Shown one piece after another: positions 12,710 through 24,800 of a stretch of DNA of 64,000 nt. The notes beneath the pieces were generated by a model, which saw only the letters and a list, made by a program, of their open reading frames with translations, searched no databases and was not told the origin of the DNA. The DNA is from Sipunculus nudus (lineage: Eukaryota; Annelida; Sipuncula; Golfingiida; Sipunculidae). Location: NCBI GenBank assembly GCA_026874595.1, contig CM049319.1, positions 17,456,601-17,520,600 of the forward strand, written 5' to 3'. The first letter of the stretch is position 1; each line of letters begins with the position of its first letter. Both the position numbers and the translations under genes were made by a program.

Positions 12710-14340
12710 TATCATTATAATTACCTAACGTATGTAATTATTAAGGGGTGCACATACATACACGCAATTGTTATATAAATATAACAAGCTTAATGTTAAT
12801 CCATCAGATTGTGATAACATGTGTTTCGTCACTGGACTCAGACAATGTTTAAATACTCTCTGTATCGTCAGTCCTTCCGCTTTTTCGTCAATTGTCAATT
12901 GTCAACGCCAAAATCGACATTTCAGGTGGTCTTCGTGTGCTTACTTCAACAGGGGAACGGTTTTCTTTTAGTTTGCAGTCTTCATTCGTTAAGTCCTCAA
13001 CAAAGGGGATTCATTTGCCCACTACCATTTTTGTTTTTATTTTCCTTCTCTCAGACTCCTGACAGGCAGCTTCTGTTCATGTGTGACCCGGTCCACAACA
13101 TTCAACCTTCATCCTTCTGTTCTGTAACACCAATCAGTCTTATATTATATCATCGGCCATGTCGCTAAATACATGAGCTTTTATTTAATAAATCACAACT
13201 GTTTATCTTTCTCTTTACGTTCCTTGTCGATTCTTTGTGTCTCTATTTTCAGTGTTTTGTGTTCTGTCGCCACTGTGCTTTTTCTGGTTTGCCTCTCCAT
13301 AACTGTATTTCCTGTTGACTCCAGACTTTATTCCAATGAATCTAGTTTTCTATACAAACCTGCATGTCCAGTCTCATATCTTTCTATATCATTTCTCAGA
13401 CCCTCAATTCCTCATTGAACGGAAATTTTGAACTCTTCGATAGCATCCGTCGATGGTTTCTGTTCTAGAATGCATTGCACCATTTGCATCCATTAATGCA
13501 GCAATAGCCATACTCACCATTTTTGTATATATGTCAACCCACTTGGGCTGACGTGGCACCTTTCATTTTTTTCCTGTCCGTATTCCAAGAATCTTTCAAT
13601 ACTTGCTTGTTTTAGTTTTCCCTGATCAATTTTTCTTTCTCCCTGTCCACTTTTACTTTTTGGCCTTGTTGTACACATGGGACCTAATGCTATTTCTCCG
13701 AATCTTTTTGGCGAGAGCTCAAAAAGTGTGAACGCTAGTCCGCCATCTCGACCGGAAGTAAGAAATAAAATACTGTTTGATTATCATTAAAATGTAATAT
13801 TACAAAGGACAAGTCCTTAAATACAATTTTAGATTCAGTTACAACAAATTGATCATGTTAATTAATGAGATCATGTGCACAGGCAGCTCCCTTGGTGGTC
13901 ATTAAAGTTTTGATTGTAGACCAGGAGTCTATATCCTGGAGCCAATTTTATGATTAGCCTAATGTTAAGGTTCCTTATGTTCGTAATGCGGAATGCGTGA
14001 TGCGAATCCGAATGAATATGAGAAACTTCATATGTATGCCGGCAAGGCGGCATGCATGTTTTCTATATGTTAAACTGCATGGATACCATTCAGAACCGGC
14101 AAAAATCGCTACATGCAGCGATTAATTTTGTCAGATATACGTATTCCCGCATGCCGGATCCGCGCATAATGAATCTCACCTTATTTATATATAGTCAATA
14201 GCGATTTTGTCCACATCCCGTTTTTGCATCATGCATTCTGTCCATAAGAAATATAGCTATAAAATTATGTTTGTTTGAGTGAGATTTCGTTGATTTCTGT
14301 AGCGCCTCCAAAGGTTTTCTTATGAGTGCTTTTCATAAAA
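12710..14340. other. Intergenic, no gene recognised
   Basis: Pyrimidine-rich and AT-rich sequence. The plus-strand ORFs at 12.8-13.4 kb are Phe/Ser/Leu-rich low-complexity translations without splice or domain support. Confidence 0.55.
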
Positions 14341-14344
14341 AGGC

Positions 14345-14650
14345 TTATATCTAAGGCAAAAAAAAGGTATGCTTATCAGGGACTTTCTTTCAGAAACCAG
14401 TGCAGGCGAACGATATTTTATATTTAACCTTTTATTGTATGTTTCGATAAAATGTCACATGATCAGTGAAAAACATGAAAATAACAGAATGTTTTTGTTA
14501 AACAGGTAAAATCAAAGGAAATCTTATCAAAATTTAATTATTTTATCTTTTGAAAAATTAAAATAAAAATAAAAATTCTTGATGCGGGGGTCAAAGTTGA
14601 CGCGGGCGGTGCCCGAGAACCATAACTTTGAACTTTTTTTTAACTTTGGC
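14345..14650. mobile_element. MITE-like element, copy A
   Basis: It is about 300 bp with imperfect terminal inverted repeats. One end reads AAGGCAAAAAAAAGGTATG and the other GTGCCCGAGAACCATAACTTT. The interior shares long blocks (GTATGTTTCGATAAAATGTCA, AACAGGTAAAA, GATGCGGGGGT) with the copy at 35.0 kb. Confidence 0.7.
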
Positions 14651-15059
14651 CTAACCTGTATTACTCACTTCATCAAGAGTCCAACGAAGCGAGGGGAACT
14701 TATAATACCTGGCCACCTGGACGAGGTATAAAATAGGAGCGACGGATTGGTAGAACTAGAATATGTGCACTCGACAAGGGACCAAGGTGTACTCGCCAAA
14801 TTACTGGGGCGTGGACAAAGTCAGGCATGGAACGTTGATTGACCGGAGCGCCCTCGAACATGTTGGTATCCGAGATGCATGTCGACAGGTTTTGTCTCAT
14901 GACCCAGTTATAATATACTTCATAGCTGGCGCAGCAAGGCATGTTCAACAGATACTCGTAACAAAAATAGTTGGAAGAAAGTCACATTAATGCAGGAATA
15001 CAAGAAGATAAATTAACACAATTTTGATAAGTTTTCCTTTGTTATGTAGTGCTTTTACC

Positions 15060-15170
15060 TGTTTAGAAAAAAATATGTAATAATAATAAAAAAAAAAAAA
15101 CGCCCGCCCGTCACTGATTTCTGAAAAGAGTGCCTGAGAACCATAGCTTTTTTGGCCTTAAATGCCTTAA
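15060..15170. mobile_element. MITE-like element, truncated copy
   Basis: Only the end GTGCCTGAGAACCATAGC followed by TTTTTTGGCCTTAA remains, with a short adjoining part that includes CGCCCGCCCGTCA. Confidence 0.55.
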
Positions 15171-15429
15171 ATAATTGTATCCATGTCATGTTAAATTAGG
15201 AAAGGTAGCGAAAATCTATGGGAATACTAACCAATATTCGGAATCCTGGTTACTTTCCAATTCATGGCCATGTTTCTAATTAACATATTAACTGACCCAA
15301 GACATATCCGAGTGAACGTAAAATGTCAGCCCTTAAGGAGAAACTTGGAGAAATAAACCTCTAAGGGTTAGAAAAGGGCGCGGGGATGCAACACGAAAGT
15401 ACTCGAGGACAGCGTCCATTCGATCTCTC

Positions 15430-15650
15430 CTTTAGGAAAAAAGGGGGGGGGTCCAACCCAGGAGGACTAATGAAACCCTGAAAAAAGGTCCCCAGGTCTG
15501 GAAAAGGGGGAGGGGGGGGGTGAAGGCCTCAAAATTTTGTCTGAAGCCCTTAAAAAACGTAGTTTCTGATAAAAGGGGGGGGGGGGTTCCGGACCCCCTG
15601 GAACCCCCCCCCCCCCCCCGGGATCCGTTGTGCCCAGAAAAAAAGAATAG
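15430..15650. repeat. Poly-G/poly-C-rich repeat remnant
   Basis: Several G runs of 8-10 bases and one C run of about 19 are interleaved with AT-rich words. The Gly/Pro-rich ORF on the minus strand is an artefact of these runs. Confidence 0.6.
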
Positions 15651-15799
15651 CAAGAAAAGGCCCTTAGTGCTGACATCTGTTGGCTAGTTTTGTAACAAAT
15701 ACGTTCTGTGCAGCAATCTGCCATCAATCTGGTCGTATAGATACGACACAGCCAAGTATAGTTATAATCTAAATGCGTTGTATTCCTCACGATTCCCAC

Positions 15800-16860
15800 T
15801 AGAGGTCCATTCTTACATGAAGTATATGTAGGGATCCATTCTGTGATGATACATGCAGAGATCCCTTCTGTCAGGAAGTACATGCAGAGGTGGGTCCTAA
15901 AAAGATCCATTTTATGTGAACTACATGTAGAGATCCGTTCATACATGAACTACATGTAGAGATCCGTTCATACATGAACTACATGTAGAGATCCGTTCAT
16001 ACATGAACTACATGTAGAGATCCGTTCATACATGAACTACATGTAGAGATCCGTTCATACATGAACTACATGTAGAGATCCGTTCATACATGAACTACAT
16101 GTAGAGATCCGTTCATACATGAACTACATGTAGAGATCCGTTCATACATGAACTACATGTAGAGATCCGTTCATACATGAACTACATGTAGAGATCCGTT
16201 CATACATGAACTACATGTAGAGATCCGTTCATACATGAACTACATGTAGAGATATGTTCATAAATGAACTACATGTAGAGATCGGTTCATACATGAACTA
16301 CATGTAGAGATCCGTTCATACATGAACTGCATGTAGAGTTCCATACATACATTAAATACATGTAGAGATCCGTTCATACATGAACTACATGTAGAGATCC
16401 GTTCATACATGAATCATATGTAGAGATCGATTCATAAGGGAACTGCATGAAGAGATCCATTCATACATGAATTACATGAAAAGATCCATTCATACATGAA
16501 CTACATGTAGAGATCAATTCATACATGAACGACATATAGAGATCCCTTTATACATGAACTACCTAAAGATCTTTTCATACATGAACTAGATGAAGATATC
16601 CAATCATACATGAACTACATGAAGAGATCCGTTCATACAATAACTATATGAAGGGGTCTATTCATATATGAACTACACGTAAAGATCTATTCACACATTA
16701 ACAACATGAAGAGATCCATTCTAACAAGAACTACATGAAGAGATTCATTCATACATAAATTATATGTAGAGATCCATTCAAACGGGAGCTTCACCGAAAG
16801 ATCCATTCATACATGAACTGCATGAAGGGATCCGTTGATACGTGAAATACATATAACGGG
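15800..16860. repeat. Minisatellite, 29-bp unit, about 36 copies
   Basis: The unit contains GAGATCCGTTCATACATGAA followed by CTACATGTA. Units between about 15940 and 16250 are essentially identical, while both flanks grade into diverged units (GAAGAGATCCATTC types). Each unit carries the palindrome CTACATGTAG. No open frame runs through it. Confidence 0.95.
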
Positions 16861-17414
16861 TGTGGGATGAACACTTATCATTTGTCATCTATATCCCTTT
16901 TTCCTCCCCCGACCATAAGACATTCTTTAAATAAAGTTTTAGGTGATAACCTGAAAAGCATTTTTTCTAATGGTAAACCAAAATGGTTAGGTTCCTGTCT
17001 GTGTCGCACGCAGTTTTCCTATAACAAAACCCACAATACTGGCTCAGAGGGTAAAAGCAGCGCGCTATACGTGGAATTGGCCTATTAATTGTTTTTGGCA
17101 CAACCATTTAGAACTATTATATCAGAAGGGTTGAACACTCCGAAGTCAAAGCTTCCCGCATAGCTGTCCCTGATTCCTTAGCTGGCTAATTGTCTTGACC
17201 GTGGCCGGCTACATTGTACTTTGCTCTTTCTCACATCTAGTCTAGCCCCCCCCCCCCCCCCCCCCCCCCCTCGTGAGAATAGCCTCGCTCTTCATAAAAA
17301 GCGACTAATGAAGCGACCGATTCGACAGAAAGTCGTAAACAGAGGGAGTCAGAAATTGTTCTCGTCACATAGGTGTTTCTCCGTGATAAATGTGTTTATT
17401 GTCGAAGGCGCCGT
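16861..17414. other. Non-coding spacer with poly-C tract
   Basis: Only a C run of about 24 bases at 17247-17270 stands out. The small ORFs here have no support. Confidence 0.6.
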
Positions 17415-18120
17415 CGGCATGGCTAAAATGATGCTAAAATGATGTTAACGCAATAACTCGAAAAGAATTTGAGGTCACCAAACGTGCAGCATTGATTCAC
17501 CTTATCAAGGGCTAGGTCAAATTCGAACATGGGTGACCTTGACGCATTTTCAAGGTCACATAAGCGATAATGCTAAAACGATGTAAACGCAATAACTGGA
17601 ATAGAATTCGAGGTGCAGTCACCAACCTGACAGCATTTATGCACCATATCAAGGGCTAGGAAAAGTTTGAACATCGAGGACCTTGACGTATTTTTCAAGG
17701 TCACAGCGGCGTTTATATTAAATAATGTTAACCCAATTACTCGAAAAAAAAATTAGGCTTGGTTACCAATTTTGCAGCATTGATACAACTCGTTAAAGGC
17801 TTGGTCAAGTGTGAATATGGATGACCTTGAGGCGTTTTTAAGGTCACATCGGCGATGATGCTAAATGATGTTAACGCACTAACTCGAGAAAATTAAGGTT
17901 TGGTCACCACATTTACAGCTTTAATGCACCTCATTAAGAGCTAAGTCAAGTTCGAATATGGATGACCTTGACGCATTTTTCAAGGTCACTGAGGCGATAT
18001 TGCTTGAATGAATTTTACGCAATAACTCGAAAAGCATTTGAGGCACAGTCACCAAAATTGCAGCGTTGACGTACTTCATCAATGGATAGGTAAAGTTTGA
18101 ATATGGGTTACTTTGATGGA
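17415..18120. repeat. Tandem array, about 142-bp unit, 5 copies
   Basis: The block AACTCGAAAAG recurs at about 17455, 17594, 17740, 17880 and 18024. Most units carry TGACCTTGA about nine bases before TCAAGGTCA, that is, an inverted pair of the extended nuclear-receptor half-site. The copies are moderately diverged (estimated by eye). Confidence 0.9.
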
Positions 18121-18452
18121 GGTTTCTGGGAAGCCGAGGTCATCTTGGTGGGATAATGCTAGAATCGACCACTCTCAGATTTCATACAGGTTTTCACAAC
18201 TTTTTCCAGCTATTACCACAAGGTGGGGGACATACTTGGTCCGTTCCACAGACCAACTTTTCCCTTGTCAGTATATGTCGCGAGAAAAAAATATTCCGCT
18301 CCTGAAAACATCGATTAAAATTATTGTATACATGTGAACTATTTGCCCGTTATTCACTTGTAAGTGATCTATCTGTCCAACACATGTATTTGTTTGGTAA
18401 AGCAGCTGGTTTCCTAATCTTTTAATTCTACTTTTCACAATGCAGGATACAA

Positions 18453-19044
18453 TGTAACAGGCTCAGGTGTAGACTCCGATAGTGTACGTGATGCCCAATA
18501 GAGGGCACCCAATTTATAGCCTTTTAAGTTCATTTTAGTGTCTATGATGTCCGACAGGGGGCATCACTAGTTAATTAGTCATTTGCATATATTTCCTTAT
18601 AGGGTTAAGTTCACTTATCTAATATGCACACGTCACACTGCACCTGACATCTGACTCTGCCGCCAAAACGACTTCAATATTCTCCATTTTTGCGCCATTC
18701 CGTCACCAAACTTCGTAATGGCAACACGCCATAACCGTTGTATGTTTATTACTTCACAGGTAAGCATTGCCTTCATTGCCTACGATAGTCATTACTATAT
18801 GCGTTCGTAATTTCGTACAAGGTTACTACAAATATCAATGTTTGTGTGTCAATGGCGTAATTCATTTCATAATTTTCAGTCTCGTATTATAACTCTCTAT
18901 TAAGCCTCATATTTGTCTTCACAAGAGTATCCACTGTACTTTTGTATTATAGTGCGTTTGTCTAATGACATTCTGTAATACTACTTGTAACCCATTTACA
19001 TTTGAATATTGTATTTCTTAAAATGTCTCTGGATTGTAACTACC

Positions 19045-19079
<35 letters not shown>

Positions 19080-19256
19080 CCATTGTAATAGAAAAAGAGG
19101 ATTCCGTCACCAAACTTCGTAATGGCAACACGCCATAACCGTTGTATGTTTATTACTTCACAGTAAACCCTTTTCACCACATCAGTCGTTTGTTGTCGTA
19201 TGATGGAAGAGAGAGGACACTTCCCCTTTTGTTAACCCAGTCGAAGGACTGTTATA
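18453..19256 (+). repeat. 5' LTR
   Basis: It begins TGTAACAGG and ends ...TGTTATA. It contains the exact POU octamer ATTTGCAT at 18581-18588, a (TA)n tract near 19050-19075, and a perfect 63-bp direct duplication (18697-18759 and 19101-19163). The duplication encloses 341 bp that start GTAAGC. Confidence 0.95.
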
Positions 19257-20463
19257 ATGGAGGCCCTGCTGGGATGATTCGTTCTTTCTCCATATCGCTA
19301 GTGTCGCCATGCAGGACGCCAAGACGCACTCGCTTAAGTCTTAAGTCGCGTTCCCTCTAGCTGGGGTGCACACCAGCTCTGAGGCGCAGTCAGGCGTGAC
19401 ACAGTTTACCATACTGAGCTCAGTTTTCTTTCTTCGAGTGACGCTGTACGCTGCACAACGCAGGCTTATTAACGTTGTTGAGGAACGAAATAATTCGTGT
19501 TGGACCATAACCTGTTTGTCTTAGTCTAGCACCGGGACTTGGTTTGTTTGAAAAACACATTAAATGGACTTCTAATGGATACATTTCGTCGCCTCACTGG
19601 ATCTGTTGGATCACTATTTCGTAGGACTCTTGTGAGTATTTCGTTTTGTTTTTCATATGGACTCGGTTTTAATAATTGCTGTCATTGCATGTACTACTTT
19701 ATTGTATTCACTATATGTTTAGGTAAAGGTACACTATATTTGTAACTATATTATGTACTAGTCATTTAAAGATAGGGATACTTGCTACTTGCTATTCACC
19801 ATTTTATCAAGCAATTCGTCTGATTATTATCGTTTATTCATCCTGAGGAATTTTTCACTCCCTTTTGGCTGTGCTGCCACCTAGTGTCGCTGTGTTTATA
19901 TGCTGCCACCTAGTGTCGCCTGGTGACACAAGTCTTTACCGTCGTGCGTACGTACAATAAACATGTGCTGCCACCTAGTGACACTTTGATCCACTATTGA
20001 CATTTTTTTTCATGTCAACAACCTTTTAACCTTTTAAATGGACTTAAAACTTAACACAAACTACAGTCACACACTTTAAATTTTTCTTTATTATCCATAT
20101 TTGCCTTATCCATTCGATCATCCAACATTAGTTGCCTTTATTTTTTTTTGCCCCTCTATCATTTGATCGTGTTGTGAGTTGTCATTTAATTGCCTAGTTT
20201 ATGGTTTACAGTTGGATGAAATCAAACATTCGACATATGCACCGACACAGCACTGATTCACATAGTTAAGAGTACTAATCAAATATCAGAGACATTTTAT
20301 ATTTGTCATTGATAGCAATTTCCAAAGGATTTTCTTGTTATCATGAAAGTCGACTGCATGGTTGACTGATCATGGTAGCGTTTGTTCTTGCTATTATGAA
20401 AGTCAATTGCATAGTTGACTGATCATAGCAGCAAAAGTTCGTCATTTAGTCTATAAATACAAA
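19257..20463 (+). other. Gypsy 5' leader with internal repeats
   Basis: No ORF is supported. TGCTGCCACCTAGTG occurs three times (19872, 19901, 19966). A longer block, ATGAAAGTC...GTTGACTGATCAT, occurs twice just before gag (about 20345 and 20397). Packaging or dimer-linkage roles are possible but unproven. Confidence 0.7.
19258..19275 (+). other. Candidate primer-binding site
   Basis: TGGAGGCCCTGCTGGGAT begins one base after the LTR end and starts with the TGG expected to pair with a tRNA 3' CCA. The tRNA species was not identified. Confidence 0.6.
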
Positions 20464-21765
20464 ATGGTAGACTTATTGTGTGTTGTTAGTATCCATGGGA
20501 TACCACCTGATGCCAATTATGAGGAAATATCAACTCATATGGCTAAGGCTGGCCCAATAGATCATCTCTTATTTGTTAGAGAAGTTCATTCTGGCATATG
20601 CACTGGACGTGGCTATACCATATATACAGATGTAGATTCTGCGGAAAAAGCTGTTACTAAGCTAACAGGGACACGCTTGCTAGACAAAGATGAAGTTAAA
20701 CTATCATTGCAAAAGGCTGACCATTCTTGTTTGGCTGAGATTACCACACTAGTAGGTAGGTCCCGCTTAGACAGCATAGATTTTTCAAGCATTCGTGGAA
20801 GCGGTGTTGACTTTGTGCACCAGTTAGTTAACAGACTGTCTTTTATGACTGATGCCGAGGTGAATCAGTTAATAGCTGAATTCAAGACTATTTGAGGTGA
20901 AAACATCCAGCTTCCTGCAGCCCAAACTTGCTATACTGTAGTAGCGCCCAAAATTTCGACCTTTACAGGGAATCATGACAAAACAGATAGTTATGAACAA
21001 TGGCGATTACAGGTTAAGGCACTGATAAACAATACCTCCATACCTGAACCCCAAATAATTACCGCCATCCACCAATCTGTAAAAGGCACAGCGGCCAGTG
21101 TGCTATTTTCCATGCCTGATGGCTCAAGTCCTTCAGAGGTATTACAGAAATTTGACAAATACTTTGGCAATGTTCTTCCTCTAGATCTTCTTAAACACAA
21201 CTTTCACTCAAGTAAACAAGACCTTAAGGAAGACATTATCACATGGAGTTGTAGGCTGCATGGAATGCTAGATCTGATCAATAAAAAGCAACCAATGTCA
21301 TCTATAGAATACAACCAAATGCTTCGTTCAAAGTTTTGGAATGGGTTAGCTAACAAAGAAATTCAAGATGCCACTCGCCACCGTTATGATTACGATGAAG
21401 AGTTCGATGAACTCTTTGCGGCTTGTAGAGCATTAGAGTCACAAAAGTGTCCCCGAAAAACCGCAAACACTAATCAACTGTCTTCCCAGGCTGAAAAGGC
21501 TGACAATTCCTCTCTAAATAAATTGTTCAGCCGTCTGGATTCAATAGAGGGAAAATTCACTAGTAGAATGGAGAAATTAGAAGCCAGATTATCACGTATG
21601 GAGAAAACCCCCTCTTCACAGAAAACCGCTTCTAACTCTACAACTAGATTTCCCAGGACTCAAAATCCACCAGAGTTGTACTGTACCCGTTGCAAGCGTA
21701 ACACCCATACTGTAGATCAGTGTCATGCTAGACGGGACAAAAATGGCCAATTGCTAAAAAACTAG
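20464..21765 (+). CDS. gag: Gag: RRM-like domain, capsid, CCHC knuckle; in-frame TGA
   Basis: One reading frame runs from ATG 20464 to TAG 21763-21765 and is interrupted once, by TGA at 20893-20895. The first 143 codons look like an RRM fold: an RNP2-like strand (VVSIHGIPP) and an RNP1-like strand (GRGYTIYT) at suitable spacing. After the TGA the same frame continues into a Gag capsid region (STFTGNHD...YEQWRLQVKAL, then ...VLQKFDKYFG), a coiled-coil-prone segment, and a CX2CX4HX4C zinc knuckle (CTRCKRNTHTVDQC). RRM-like plus capsid is the layout known for PNMA proteins, which derive from Gypsy Gag. The product would assemble virus-like particles and bind RNA. Whether the TGA is a disabling mutation or a readthrough codon cannot be told from one copy. 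Confidence 0.88.
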
Positions 21766-21800
21766 GTACTACCTGTCCTCAGTCGTGGGGAAGGACAGGT
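21756..21800 (+). promoter_or_regulatory. Programmed -1 ribosomal frameshift signal (gag-pol)
   Basis: The slippery heptamer A AAA AAC (21756-21762) is in the Gag frame immediately before the TAG stop. Eight bases later a perfect 9-bp hairpin forms between ACCTGTCCT (21771-21779) and AGGACAGGT (21792-21800), with a 12-base loop. Pol is open in the -1 frame from 21732, so a -1 slip here makes Gag-Pol without needing the ATG at 21801. Confidence 0.9.
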
Positions 21801-24800
21801 ATGATAAATACACCCACAAACCAATATAATGTCACCAATCCTAGGTCCACCAATCATAAATCTACTAAAATTCCCCTCATAGGAAATACACAGATAATCA
21901 CATTAGAAGCAGATGGGAAAGCTTGTAAAGGTCTAATTGATACCGGATCACAGGTTTGTACTGTAGCCCATTGGTTTGTAGACAAGAACCTGTCTTTGGA
22001 AGACCTAACGCCAATTGATGAGTTGGTGGAATTCAAACAAGTAAGTGGACAAACTATTGAGTATTGTGGAATAATCCCCATAGATCTTACATTCCCTTCA
22101 TTGCTCAATAAGACCCTTTCGGTCCCCGTCGTGGTCATTAAGGATACAGAATTCAATACTGATGTTCCTTTTCTATTGGGGACCAATGTCCTCACAAACT
22201 TAATGCAAACACTTAAATTGGAAAAAGGAGATAACTTCGTCCAACAACTGCAAGTGTCTACACCATGGCAACTTGCATTTAAGTCATTGCAATTAAGTCA
22301 GAATTCATCCAATCATGATAAGCGAGCGTATGGAACTAAACCAATCACTGTTCCACCTCGAGGCAAAGTCACTGTTAATGCGGTTACAAGGGCCGTAACC
22401 AATGGAAAAACCTTAGTCATAACTGACACTGATAAATTCCATATGCTTCCGGCCGGACTAGTGGTCTGCCCAACTTTACAACAAGTTGACTTTTCCTCTG
22501 GCTCTAAGCAAAGAATAAAAGTACAAATTCAAAATTTAACCTGTCATCAAGTTAAAATTCCAAACAAAGCTGTACTGTGTGAACTACATGAAGCCTCTGC
22601 GATAGAATCCATTGGGGATAGTACACCCAAGGGATCATTACTTGAACTAGTTCAAGTTAATGATGTCCTATCCCCGACGGAACTGGATCAGTTAAAGCAG
22701 CTTCTACTGAAATGGGAACATCTATTCTCTTTATCGGATACTGATCTTGGTCGAACCAGTCTTGTCCAACATCACATCACTTTGAAAAATGATCAGCCTT
22801 TCCGAGAAAGATATAGACGGATTCCCCCACAATTATTCCAGGAAGTGAAAGAACATCTTAGGGAAATGTTATCTGCAAAGGTAATTAGAGAAAGCAAATC
22901 CCCTTTTGCCAGTCCTATTGTGTTAGTTCGTAAACCCGATGGATCATTGAGGTTTTGCATAGATTACCGGACATTGAATCAGAATACTGTACGGGATGCT
23001 TACACTTTGCCTAGAATCGAAGATACTTTAGATTCACTATTAGGAGCCCACTATTTCTCTTCCTTAGACCTGAAGGTCGGTTATTGGCAAGTCGAAATGG
23101 CAGAACAGGATAAAGCTAAAACTGCATTCACCGTTGGCCCCTTGGGGTTTTATGAATTTGAAACCATGCCTTTCGGCTTAGTTAATGCGCCTGCGACCTT
23201 CCAAAGGTTGATGCAAAGTGTAATGGGGGATTTGCATCTGAGAGAATGTTTGCTATACTTAGACGATATAATTGTGTTTTCTAGTACCTTCAGTGAACAC
23301 CTTGAAAGGCTAAATTCTGTTTTTCAACGCCTATCTGAGGCCGGTCTCAAGCTTAAACCATCAAAATGCTGCTTTGTGCAGAATGAGATCAAATATCTAG
23401 GGCATGTCGTGTCTAAGGATGGTATTAAAACAGATCCCACCAAAATGGAGGTACTACGCCAATGGCCAAAACCAAGCTCAATTCAAGATGTGAGACGATT
23501 CCTAGGCTTTGCCGGGTTTTATCGTCGCTTTGTACCAGATTTTGCTAGAATAGCTAAACCCCTTCATTCTCTACTAAAAGGACCCAAAAAGAAATCAAAG
23601 AAATCTAAAACACTCTGTAATACATCCCACAGTCCTACTTTCATTTGGACAGATGAGCATCAACAAGCTTTTGAGAAACTCATTAACCTGTTGTGCTCAT
23701 CTGACGTTTTGGCATTTGCAGATTTCTCTAAACCATTTATACTGCATACGGATGCCAGCTTTGATGGTATCGCCGGTATCTTGTACCAGGAACAAGGGGG
23801 TCAAAAGCGCCCAATAGCATTTGCAAGCCGGAGCTTATCTCCTTCTGAATCCCGCTATGCAATACATAAATTAGAATTTTTGGCTTTAAAATGGTGTGTC
23901 ACCGACAAATTCAAGGATTACCTGTATGGCTCTAAATTTACAGTCTTTACTGACAATAACCCCCTGACATATATTCTAACAAGTGCTCGACTGGATGCGA
24001 CTGGACAACGATGGGTGGCAGACCTGGCAAACTATGACTTCAGTATTCAGTATCGGGCTGGAAAGCACAACATCGACGCAGACGCCCTGTCAAGAATATC
24101 TAGGGCAAAGGACGACCAGGAACGAGGTGAGAAAACCATACCTGACAATGTCATTAAAGCTTTATGTGAAGCAGGTATGTCCTCCCATGACATCGTTTCT
24201 AGTTTAAATGTTCATCCTGCGTCTAGCTTTGTCATGAACTTGTCCTGTACATCCCTGAAACACGACAATCAAGATGTTAAATCTGCCCAATTACAAGATT
24301 CCATCTTACTGCCTTTCATACTTTATTTGAGAGACCACCGTCGAATTCAAACACAAAACTTGAATGCTGAGCAACTAGCGTTGTTCAAAAAGCGGAAGTC
24401 TCTAACACTTAAGGACAACCTACTTTACCGCAAAAGAATTGACAATGGGGAGGACACTTATCAGTTAGTGGTACCAACTAGCCTCAGACCAATGGCTCTT
24501 TCAGGAGTTCATGACGACGTAGGACATCTCGGTCGAGACAGGAGTATCGACTTGGCTCGAGAAAGATTCTTTTGGCCAAATATGACAAAAGATATCAAAG
24601 AATATGTAAAGAATTGTCCTCGTTGTGTCAGAAGGAAAACACCACCTGATACGGCACCATTGGTTTCTATTACATCCTCGGAGCCAATGGAGTTACTGTG
24701 TATAGATTTTCTCAGTCTAGAACCCTCCAGCGGAGGCACCGAACATATATTAGTAATGACTGATAACTATACCAGATATGCCCAAGCCCTTCCCTGCAAA

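Noticed and set aside
12821-13418. Plus-strand ORFs rich in Phe, Leu and Ser
   Set aside because: Low-complexity pyrimidine-rich sequence without domains or splice support.
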